The notes beneath the pieces were generated by a model. It saw only the letters and a list, made by a program, of their open reading frames with translations. It made no database searches and was not told the DNA's origin. A program made the position numbers and the translations under genes. This document shows, one piece after another, positions 1 through 7,620 of a stretch of 56,307 nt of DNA (its first letter is position 1; every line of letters begins with the position of its first letter). The stretch is from Planctomycetota bacterium. Its GTDB lineage: Bacteria > Planctomycetota > UBA1135 > GCA-002686595. The DNA lies in NCBI GenBank assembly GCA_947484275.1, contig CANKOY010000020.1:1-56307 (forward strand), in the 5' to 3' direction.

Positions 1-1413
1 AGCGACGAGACCCTCGACCCCATGGCCGAGCGCCTGGTTTCCGTGTTTCACGGCGCGCGTTCGCTCGCCGATGCTCTGACCACCACCGATGAGGATTCCG
101 TGGCGCTGTGCCGCGCGCGCAATGAGCGCTTGGCGTCCCTGCGCGCGACTTTCAATCTGACCCCCGAGGAGTTCAACCAGTTGTGGAGCCAAGTCTCCTC
201 CGATTGGCGCGAGTGGGGGAAGATTATGAACATCGAGGCGGACTGCAAGACCACGCCCGGTCGTCTCGCTGAGCTGGCTCGGCGACCCGAGCGTGAACCT
301 GAGCCCGAAGCGGTCGAAGGGGCGCAGGGGGGTGACATTGGCGACGGCGAGGCCGCGCTCTCGACGGGGCCCGCGTCGGAGAATGCCAATTTGCTGCCCA
401 CGGCTTTCGTTCGCAACGAATCGAACGGCGGCTCGTGCATGCGCGTTCTCGTGGTCGAGGACGATCCGATCACGCGCAAGCTGATCGGCTTTCACTTGGC
501 GAAGGACGGACATCAAGTGTTCTCCGCGTCCAACGGAAAGGAGGGCCTCAAGCTCGCCTTCGATCACTCACCGCATCTCGTGGTGAGCGACTGGATGATG
601 CCTGAACTTGACGGCATCGAACTTGTGCGCTCCCTGCGCCGCAGCGAAGAGGGTCGCCACCTGCAGATCATCTTGCTGACGGGCCGCGAGGAAGAGCAGC
701 GCGTGATCGAGGCCTTCGACGCGGGCGCTGACGAATACCTGACCAAGCCCATCAATCCGAAAATTCTCATGGCGCGAGTGCGGTCTGCTCAGCGCGTGTT
801 TGGACTGCGCGAGCAGGTCAAGTCGGACGCCGATCAGCTCAGTCGGAAGGTGGCCGAGATGGCGGTGCTGAACCGCAAGCTCCAGATGGCAGCACTCACC
901 GATCCGCTGACCGAATTGCCTAACCGCAGGCACGCCCTGGAGCGCCTCAGTCAGGAAGTTGCGCAATCAATGCGCGATGGAACGCCGCTGTCGGTCATCT
1001 CGATCGACATCGACAAGTTCAAGTCCGTCAACGACGCGCACGGCCACGACACTGGCGACGCGGTGCTGCGCGATGTGGCGCGCTCCCTGCGCGGCTGTGT
1101 CCGCGCCACGGAACTGGTCTGCCGCGTCGGCGGAGAGGAGTTCCTGGTGATCTGCTCGCGGGCTACCGCCGCGAAGGCCGCTTTGATCGCCGAGCGGATG
1201 CGTCTCGCCAGCGAGGCGAACACGACCCACCATGGAGAATTCCGCCGCGCCGTGACCCTCTCCCTGGGCGTTGCCGAGTTCGATCGGGCGAGGCCCAGCA
1301 TCGATGGCATGCTCAAGCTCGCCGACGAGCGCACCTATCTGGCTAAGCAGGGCGGTCGCAACCGGGTTGTGGCCCAAGACGCCGGCGATTCAGCCCTGCG
1401 CGCAACCGGCTGA
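1..1413 (+). CDS. Response regulator / diguanylate cyclase (REC-GGDEF), 5' end cut by the window
   Basis: The reading frame is open to the first base, so the gene probably starts upstream; the first internal ATG is at 22. Numbered from that ATG, residues 1-90 form a helical segment ending in a Trp-rich stretch (SSDWREWGKIMNIE) that resembles the tail following HDOD domains in HDOD-GGDEF proteins, so the missing part may be HDOD. A short acidic linker follows. The receiver domain (about 140-260) has VEDD, phospho-acceptor D190 in VVSDWMMP, and the Lys of YLTKP. The GGDEF domain (about 290-455) has an active-site GGEEF at 370-374. The inhibitory I-site position five residues before it is RATE rather than RxxD, so product inhibition may be weakened. 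It should make cyclic di-GMP under phosphorelay control. The REC-GGDEF call is firm; the HDOD part is inference. Confidence 0.9.
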   Translation, partial: SDETLDPMAERLVSVFHGARSLADALTTTDEDSVALCRARNERLASLRATFNLTPEEFNQLWSQVSSDWREWGKIMNIEADCKTTPGRLAELARRPEREPEPEAVEGAQGGDIGDGEAALSTGPASENANLLPTAFVRNESNGGSCMRVLVVEDDPITRKLIGFHLAKDGHQVFSASNGKEGLKLAFDHSPHLVVSDWMMPELDGIELVRSLRRSEEGRHLQIILLTGREEEQRVIEAFDAGADEYLTKPINPKILMARVRSAQRVFGLREQVKSDADQLSRKVAEMAVLNRKLQMAALTDPLTELPNRRHALERLSQEVAQSMRDGTPLSVISIDIDKFKSVNDAHGHDTGDAVLRDVARSLRGCVRATELVCRVGGEEFLVICSRATAAKAALIAERMRLASEANTTHHGEFRRAVTLSLGVAEFDRARPSIDGMLKLADERTYLAKQGGRNRVVAQDAGDSALRATG

Positions 1414-1519
1414 TCCCGGTCGGCTGCCAAGGCTCCCCGCCACACGAGTTCGACCCGCGCCGAGCTTTTGCACCGCGCGGAACTGGCCCTGTATCCAATC
1501 GGGGGCACTCCGGTAGTCT

Positions 1520-4006
1520 GTGGGCACTGTGTCCACCCTCCGGTCCCATCGTTACGTCCCTCCTCCCGCGGCTTGGTTCCTATCCCTGGTCCTGGCGGCC
1601 TGTGGCGGGGGAGCCGACGGCGCCATTGACCAGGCCAGTCGCCGCATCGATCGCGGTGACCTCGAAATGGCCGAGCGCCTCTTGGACGGGCTCGAGAGCG
1701 CTCGGAGCGACGCCCTGCGGGCACGAATCACCGAGCTGACCCAGCACCGCTCTGACGTCGAGGTTGCGATCCAGGACCTTTGCGATCGAGCCGACGTCTT
1801 GGGCGAACGCGGCACCCTTTCCAGCCTGGACGAACTGCTGCGACTCGAGCGCGATCCCGTCTGCATCGACAGGATCGAGCAGGCGCAGTCAGACCTTGCC
1901 AGTTTGCTGGCCAGCAAGCGTCGCCCAGCCTTGCGCGGTGAAGCGCGCGTCGGCGAATCGTCGCCAACCTCAGGGGCGGGCACCACAAGCAGCGCTTCCC
2001 AGAGCGAGAGTCGCTCCATGGCGCTTGCCGCTCTGGTGGAGGCGCGCGCGTCCCAGGTGCGCGGCGAATGGAAAACTGCCCTGGCCCTGGCGGCGATCGC
2101 CGAACAGGAGGCAACGACCCAGGCCGACGCGCGTCTCGTGCGACAGTCCACACTCAGCTCCGCGCGCGTCGCAGCGGCAGAGTGCCTCACCCGCGCCAAG
2201 GATGTCGAGCGTGCGAGCGGATCCGCTGCAGCCAGGGACCTGTTGCAGCAGGAACTGACGCGCTTTCCTGTGGCGGAGGAATTCGATTCCCTGCGTTTTG
2301 AGCTCGGACTCATGACCGATCGCGCGGCCGAAAAAAATCGCGCCCCCGCTGCGCCAAGGGTCGTGCACACCGGCACAGGGCCAGCCGCGCCAGGCATGCC
2401 CCTCTCCGCCAACTCGGCCTCTGAGTGTGCCGCGATCGCAATGGCGCGCGCCGAGCAGGGCGAGTTCGCCTTGGCCCGCGACGCCTGGGCAGAGGCGGGG
2501 CGCCGCCAACAGGATTCCCCCTGGCGTGAGAAATGCGAAGCCAACGCGCACGAGTGCGATGCGCGTCTGGCGCTGCGCGAGGAACTCGCTGACTTTGCGC
2601 GCCTCGACGAGGCCACGGCGCTCCTCATGGGCGGCGGTGGCGAGGGCAGAGCTGCGCCCATGTTCGAGGCATTGCCATTGTCGGAAATCGCGACCGCCAT
2701 CGAGCGCGCCCGGGTCTCCAGCAAAGCGCGCCTGGGCTGGTGGGTCGAGTCGGTCCAGCGTGGCAATGCAGCAGAAGTGTCCGCGGCGCTCGCGGAACTC
2801 GGCCTCGCTCTGGAGCGGCGCGAGATCGACGCCAACCATGCCTCGCACCTGGTGGCCAAGGCCAAGGGCGAATCGACCGCGGGCGGCTGGGTGTTCCAGG
2901 GCGGACGCTGGCTCGAGGGAGCCGTGGCCAAGAGCGAGGCCGACGCCGCGGCCCTGGCCGCGCGTGCAGCGAAGCATGCGCAGTTGGTCGGAGAATTCCG
3001 TCGCGCCACCGCCTTCGAACGCGACAACTTGCTGGTCCAGGTTCGCGCGGAGGGGGACGTGGAGCTTGCGACCAGGGCCCTGTCGATGCGTTGGCAGGAC
3101 GATTGGGACAAACTTGCGCGCCACCCCAACCTGCGACAACTGGCGGCCCTCGCGGACGAACGGCGCGCCTTGGACAGCGCGCGCGCCAAGGCCTTGACAT
3201 TGATCTTCGATGAGGAGCGCTACTTCTATCCTTACAACCCGCCGGAGTGTCCGCCGCAGAAAGCCGCGGGCTACGCGGCGGTGCAGCGCGAGGTGAACGA
3301 ACTCGTTGGAGCCGTGCACGATATCTGGACGGGTTCCAAGCGCGTGAAGGTGGGCGACGGCCTGCGCCAACAGCTGAGCTCCATGTCGTGGACCTTTTCC
3401 CGCGCCCAGGAAGACGGGATCGACCTGCCAAAACCTGCGGAGGAGTTCCGTTTTGCCCTGGCCCTTGGCGACGAAGCAGAAGTCGGTCTGGCGCAATTCG
3501 CCTGGGACCGTAACGAGCGCGAGGCCCTGACCGAGAGCCAGCGCATCGACGCGCGCAACGAACGCCTGTGGAGCGCCCTGGGGCGCGCGAAGCCGGCGGA
3601 CGACGTGCCCAGTTCTTCCGAGCAGGAGCAGGTGCGCGTCACGAACGAATATCGCCGCATGCTCGGCAGGCGGGCCCTGGCCTGGAATCCAAAGCTCGAG
3701 GCCGCGGCCCAGGGGCATTCGGATCACATGGCGAACACCGGCGATTTCAGCCACTTCGAAAAGGGCGATGAGACGCGCCGCACGCCCTTCGACCGAATGA
3801 AACTGGCTGGCTATCCACTGGGGATCAGCGAGAACATTTCCATGGGCCGCTCCGACCCCAAATCCGCACACGAAGGTTGGACCCAATCGAGCGGTCACCA
3901 CCGCAACCTCCTGATGCGTGACCACCGCGAGATGGCCAGTGCCATCGCGTCGAATTACTGGACTCAGAATTTCGGCGTGGACTCCGCGTTCCAGGCCGAC
4001 CTCTAA
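1520..4006 (+). CDS. Large lipoprotein with C-terminal CAP/SCP domain
   Basis: 828 aa from a GTG start. A hydrophobic leader ends in a lipobox (LVLAAC, Cys28), so the protein is predicted to be membrane-anchored outside the cytoplasm. Residues 30-690 are Ala/Glu/Arg-rich, mostly helical and TPR-like, with no recognised catalytic motif. The last ~125 residues form a CAP (cysteine-rich secretory/SCP-like) domain with the expected conserved His, Glu and His in HSDHMANTGDFSH, GISENISMG and SSGHHRNLL. Bacterial CAP proteins are secreted and of mostly unknown function; some bind lipids or cell-wall material. The downstream FHA-TM gene follows after 18 nt, which suggests co-transcription. The long N-terminal helical region is unusual, since most bacterial CAP proteins are only 150-350 aa. 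A second in-frame GTG lies nine nt downstream. Confidence 0.85.
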   Translation: MGTVSTLRSHRYVPPPAAWFLSLVLAACGGGADGAIDQASRRIDRGDLEMAERLLDGLESARSDALRARITELTQHRSDVEVAIQDLCDRADVLGERGTLSSLDELLRLERDPVCIDRIEQAQSDLASLLASKRRPALRGEARVGESSPTSGAGTTSSASQSESRSMALAALVEARASQVRGEWKTALALAAIAEQEATTQADARLVRQSTLSSARVAAAECLTRAKDVERASGSAAARDLLQQELTRFPVAEEFDSLRFELGLMTDRAAEKNRAPAAPRVVHTGTGPAAPGMPLSANSASECAAIAMARAEQGEFALARDAWAEAGRRQQDSPWREKCEANAHECDARLALREELADFARLDEATALLMGGGGEGRAAPMFEALPLSEIATAIERARVSSKARLGWWVESVQRGNAAEVSAALAELGLALERREIDANHASHLVAKAKGESTAGGWVFQGGRWLEGAVAKSEADAAALAARAAKHAQLVGEFRRATAFERDNLLVQVRAEGDVELATRALSMRWQDDWDKLARHPNLRQLAALADERRALDSARAKALTLIFDEERYFYPYNPPECPPQKAAGYAAVQREVNELVGAVHDIWTGSKRVKVGDGLRQQLSSMSWTFSRAQEDGIDLPKPAEEFRFALALGDEAEVGLAQFAWDRNEREALTESQRIDARNERLWSALGRAKPADDVPSSSEQEQVRVTNEYRRMLGRRALAWNPKLEAAAQGHSDHMANTGDFSHFEKGDETRRTPFDRMKLAGYPLGISENISMGRSDPKSAHEGWTQSSGHHRNLLMRDHREMASAIASNYWTQNFGVDSAFQADL

Positions 4007-4024
4007 CAGCGGGAACTGAACAAG

Positions 4025-5353
4025 ATGGTTCGCTTGATCGTGGATGACGCCGGCAACCGGCGGGCCTTCAACGTTGGCGAGGGCCGACTTTCCATTGGCA
4101 GTGGCCCTGAGGCGAAGCTGATGCTCTCGGCTCCAGGAATCGCCACGGTGCACGCCGAGATCGAGGTGCACGGTGGCAAGGCGACCTTGCACCCCAAGCC
4201 CGGGGTGACTCCGCCGCAGGTGCTCGGCCGTGCAGCCAACGGTCCCGTGGTGCTCCAGCACGGCGTTCCGGTGAAGCTTGGCGGCGCCACCGTGACTGTC
4301 GAATACGAAGGCCAACCCGCCAAGGTCGGTCCGGTCCAGAGAGGCGGCGCGTCCGCGGGTGGGGTGCGCAGTCGCCGTGACAGCGCCTCTGAGGACGATG
4401 ACGAGCGGCCCGCGCGGGCGCCGCGCAAGAGCGGCGTGCCCACCTGGGTCTGGATCGCCGTGGGGATTCCACTTTTGGCGGGGGCGGGTGTGTTCGTGAT
4501 GTCGAACGTGCTCGGCGACAGCGCCGGAGCCGGGGCGGCGAGCGCTCACGCGTACTACGTGAACGCGATCGATCGCAAGAAAAACGCGCAGTATCCCCAG
4601 GCCCTCGAGCAACTGGCCCGCATCCCCGAGGGGGCTGTGCTCGAGCCGAAGTTGGCTGCGGATGTGGCGGCCCTGCGCAAGGAATTGGAGACGATGATCG
4701 CGCAGTCCGACGAGCAGGCGCGCAACATGATGTTCGGCCAGCAGTATTTCGACACGCAGTTGAAGGGCTTCGTCGAGCGCTACATGAGCGCCCAGACGAC
4801 GTCAGCCGAGGCGCGCGTGTTCATGCGCCGCGCAAAGTACTTCCGCGAAAAGTGGCCGACGCACACAGAGTTGGACTGGGTCACACGGCAGGAGGCGCGT
4901 TTCAAGGGCGCCATCGATCTGAGCAAACCGCCCACGTTCGACGACATCAAGTTCGAAGTCGGCTCGCTGACCTGGGACCACCCGGCCAACTACCGCGAGG
5001 CCTTCGTCGTGGTCAACGCCTTTCAGGCCAGCGCCACGGGCGCCGACGCGCAAAACGCGGCGGCCTTCATCGTCGAACTCGAGGCCAAGCGCAGCGCCTG
5101 GTTCACCGACCGCATGGAGCAGGCGCGTTTCCACTTCGAGCGCAAGGAACAGAGCAAGTCCGTAGGCACGGTGCTTTCGATCATTCGCTTCGCGGGAGTC
5201 GAGAGCATGGAAGACGCCGCTGCCGACCAACTGATGCGCTTTGGCGACATGCTGCCCTGGTTCCGCGGCTATCGCACCAACGACCCCGATGGTTTCGCCG
5301 TGGTTTCGAAGAACCGCATCATCGCGGAGTTCCTCAAAGAGAACAAATTCTGA
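4025..5353 (+). CDS. FHA-like domain protein with one membrane helix and extracytoplasmic domain
   Basis: 442 aa. Residues 1-100 look like a forkhead-associated fold: a LSIGSG strand, an HAEIEVHGGKATLHP strand pair, VLGRAANGPVVLQHG and VKLGGATVTVEY. The usual Arg of the GR phospho-Thr pocket is replaced (IGSG), so phosphopeptide binding is doubtful. An Arg/Asp/Glu-rich linker precedes one strong membrane helix at about 139-165 (VPTWVWIAVGIPLLAG). The remaining ~275 residues would be extracytoplasmic and helical, TPR-like, with no catalytic motif. It lies 18 nt after the CAP lipoprotein, so the two probably act together at the membrane, possibly as a signal-sensing scaffold. Confidence is good that it is a real gene and moderate for the FHA assignment. 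Confidence 0.78.
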   Translation: MVRLIVDDAGNRRAFNVGEGRLSIGSGPEAKLMLSAPGIATVHAEIEVHGGKATLHPKPGVTPPQVLGRAANGPVVLQHGVPVKLGGATVTVEYEGQPAKVGPVQRGGASAGGVRSRRDSASEDDDERPARAPRKSGVPTWVWIAVGIPLLAGAGVFVMSNVLGDSAGAGAASAHAYYVNAIDRKKNAQYPQALEQLARIPEGAVLEPKLAADVAALRKELETMIAQSDEQARNMMFGQQYFDTQLKGFVERYMSAQTTSAEARVFMRRAKYFREKWPTHTELDWVTRQEARFKGAIDLSKPPTFDDIKFEVGSLTWDHPANYREAFVVVNAFQASATGADAQNAAAFIVELEAKRSAWFTDRMEQARFHFERKEQSKSVGTVLSIIRFAGVESMEDAAADQLMRFGDMLPWFRGYRTNDPDGFAVVSKNRIIAEFLKENKF

Positions 5354-5445
5354 GGTACGGAGTCCGGAACTCCGACACCTATCATCTGCGTGTCGACCTC
5401 GCGCGAGCGCTCGGCCAATTCAGATAGCAAGCGCGCGTGAGTTCC

Positions 5446-6405
5446 TCACTCCGCCGCTCCCCTTCGCGAATGCAGCGGCGGCGCTTCGCGCTCTCCGGGG
5501 CCTGTGCGCCAGCGGGGTTGGTGCCAGGCCCATTGCGAGGGGTCTTCGCGGATCCAGCGCTCGTAGACGGCGTTCAGTCGCCGCAGCACGTCCGCCGTGG
5601 CCGCCTCGCGCGCCAGGGAAGCGTCGGCTTTGAGCGCTTCCTCGGCCAGGATCAGGTACCCGCGTCCGCGCGCGACGATGCGCACGGGATGAATCGGAAG
5701 TCGCGACGCACGCGACAAGGCCGCGGGCGCGGTCTGCGTCAGGGCCTCGATGCCGAAGAACGGCACGTGCATTCCAGCGAGGCGCCGAACTTCGAGATCG
5801 CACAGGATCCCTAGGGTTGCCCCCGAGCGCAGCACGCCGAGAATTTCACGCGGTGGCGCATCCTGGGGAATCGTGCGCACCCCAAGGCCCGCGCGCATGG
5901 CCACCAGCCAATCCGAACTCGGATCGCGGTGTTTGCGCAGGCCGACCACGGCACCGTCGAGTCCGCGCAGCCGCAGGGCCGTAGCGAGCAGTTCCCAATT
6001 TCCCAGGTGCGCCGTGGCGATCAAAAGACCACGGCCCGCGCGCGCGGCTTCGAAAATCGGCTCGCAGGATCGGTCGAAGGCGACGTTCGAACGAATCCAC
6101 GCTTCGACCTTCGCCCTTGAGCGCCCACTGGCGCTGGCGCGGGCGAGGAACAGCCACTCTTCGATGAGCCGCGCGCTGAACAGACGTACTTCGCGCGCGA
6201 TCTTTCGGCGCTGACTCGGTGAGAGCGTGCTCCCCATGGCGCGCTCGAGGTTGTTTTTAATCGCAGTTTCGAAGCGCGTGAGGCGCGCAGCGTGCGCCAG
6301 GCAGCGCAGAAATGCGCCTGCGACCGAGCGCGGCAGGAAACGCGCGCACGCTCCCACCGCGCGCAACACCCGGGCCCGCACCACGCGTCGCAGGGGATCA
6401 GCCAT
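5446..6405 (-). CDS. LpxL/HtrB-family lysophospholipid (lipid A) acyltransferase
   Basis: 319 aa from the ATG at 6405, which overlaps the end of the upstream kinase gene by 8 nt; an in-frame ATG 63 nt further upstream is possible but would add residues unlike the family. The HX4E catalytic motif is seen as HLGNWE (H133, E138), followed by the family pattern VVGLRKHRD, GILCDLE, VPFFGIEALTQTAPAALSR and a C-terminal RWIREDPSQWAWHQPRW. Known members transfer a fatty acyl chain from acyl-ACP to a lipid A precursor at the inner face of the membrane. It is the last gene of the run macroglobulin-like giant, sugar kinase, acyltransferase, and the LptF/LptG genes are transcribed divergently from the far side of that run, so a role in lipid A/LPS maturation fits. 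The exact acyl acceptor cannot be read from sequence. Confidence 0.88.
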   Translation of the reverse strand: MADPLRRVVRARVLRAVGACARFLPRSVAGAFLRCLAHAARLTRFETAIKNNLERAMGSTLSPSQRRKIAREVRLFSARLIEEWLFLARASASGRSRAKVEAWIRSNVAFDRSCEPIFEAARAGRGLLIATAHLGNWELLATALRLRGLDGAVVGLRKHRDPSSDWLVAMRAGLGVRTIPQDAPPREILGVLRSGATLGILCDLEVRRLAGMHVPFFGIEALTQTAPAALSRASRLPIHPVRIVARGRGYLILAEEALKADASLAREAATADVLRRLNAVYERWIREDPSQWAWHQPRWRTGPGEREAPPLHSRRGAAE

Positions 6406-7609
6406 GCCGCAAGGCCGCCAACAGTTCGTCGCGCTCGCGCGCCGGTCCGCCAAAGACCGTGCGCACACCGTCGAGGAATTCCGCTCGCTCGTGCTGCTCC
6501 AGCGAGGCGATCCAGGGCGCGAGCAACGCAGCGGCCTCGCCCATACCAGCTGCTCGCACGGTGCGCGCGCGGATCAGGCCGCAACCGGCGAGGTCATCGA
6601 CCTCGATTCCATCGCACCAAAGACCGCGGTCGAGAAGTCCGCCCAAGAACTCGCCGCGCAGTCGGGCGCCTGCCCTGTGGCGCGGCCCTTCCAGGGCGAA
6701 CCACGCACAGCCACCTTTGCCCGTGAGCAGCACCTGGCAGCGCAACGCAGCGATCGCGTGTTCCTCAAGGCGCGCCATGGAGCGCCACAGGGCGAGCACC
6801 TCCTTGGCGGTGCCGTCGACTCGGACCCAGTGATCCTGGGGCGCCTCGCCGGCCACGGCACTGGCGGTCCATGTTGCGCCGAGCTCCGAGCGGGCGAAGC
6901 CGCGCGCGCCTGTCAGCGGCACCACGGCGGATCCTGCACGGGTCCAGCGCCGCTCGCGGCCCAGAACCACGTGCCGGCGGCGCTCGCGGGCCAGGAGTTC
7001 CAGCGCGTCGGCCCCGGGAATTTTCCAGGTTTCCCCGGGGAGCGACTCGCTGGCCCGGCGCCAGGCAGCGAGCGCCACGGCGCGCCAGCGGGGCGAGGTG
7101 GACTCGCGCAATCCGGCGCACAGGGAGACCAGGTCGCGGACAACTTTTGCGGAGCCAAGTCGCGCACGGAGGCGCGCCTTGTCGAAGTCGATCGCGATCG
7201 CGCGGCCCACCTCGGTCACCAACACATTGCCAGCATGTAGGTCCGGGTGGTCGACGCCAGCACGCTGTAATCCGGCCAGCAGTGCGCCGAGTTGTCGTGC
7301 AAGATGCGCCGACAGTCGTTCGCCGTCGGCGAGCATTTCGCGCAGCGAACGCGCGCCTTCGATCCACTCGAGCTCCACCTCGTGGGCGCGGCCGACGCGC
7401 GAGACGCGCAAGGGCCGCGGGACGGGGAGACCGCGGTCGAAGAGCAGCTTCAGGATTTCGTACTCGCGCCGCGCGCGCGCGCCATCGAAGGCTCGCGCAA
7501 GGGCGCGAACGTGCTCGAAGCGTTTGACGATGACTTGCGTCCCGCCGCGCTGCTCCAGACGCACGCTGCGCGCCGTGCTGTGTTTTAGAATTTTGGATCC
7601 GCCCGCCAC
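6398..7609 (-). CDS. Kdo-kinase/WaaP-like sugar kinase with probable second, degenerate kinase lobe
   Basis: 403 aa, GTG start, 11 nt after the macroglobulin-like gene. Residues 1-190 match the lipopolysaccharide kinase (KdkA/WaaP) fold: VIVK (K29), E49 in the first helix, GLPVPRPLRVSRVG, an HPDLHAGN catalytic loop (D123, N128) and an IDFD metal-binding motif (D141). These enzymes phosphorylate Kdo or heptose in the LPS inner core. The family is usually 230-280 aa; here another ~190 residues follow. This second part repeats the spacing of the first: a LEGPR segment at 306-310 resembling IEGAR, then ARLRGEFLGGLLDRGL leading to IEVDDLAGCGLI where the catalytic loop should be, keeping Asp339 but losing the Asn. 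I read it as a degenerate duplicate; that part is inference. The gene overlaps the acyltransferase by 8 nt. Confidence 0.82.
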   Translation of the reverse strand: MAGGSKILKHSTARSVRLEQRGGTQVIVKRFEHVRALARAFDGARARREYEILKLLFDRGLPVPRPLRVSRVGRAHEVELEWIEGARSLREMLADGERLSAHLARQLGALLAGLQRAGVDHPDLHAGNVLVTEVGRAIAIDFDKARLRARLGSAKVVRDLVSLCAGLRESTSPRWRAVALAAWRRASESLPGETWKIPGADALELLARERRRHVVLGRERRWTRAGSAVVPLTGARGFARSELGATWTASAVAGEAPQDHWVRVDGTAKEVLALWRSMARLEEHAIAALRCQVLLTGKGGCAWFALEGPRHRAGARLRGEFLGGLLDRGLWCDGIEVDDLAGCGLIRARTVRAAGMGEAAALLAPWIASLEQHERAEFLDGVRTVFGGPARERDELLAALRHG

Positions 7610-7620
7610 GGGCGCAGAGT

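Noticed and set aside
1970-4612. Long open frame on the minus strand (880 codons) opposite the CAP and FHA genes
   Set aside because: Antisense shadow caused by GC-rich third positions; no family motif, and it spans two real genes and their gap.
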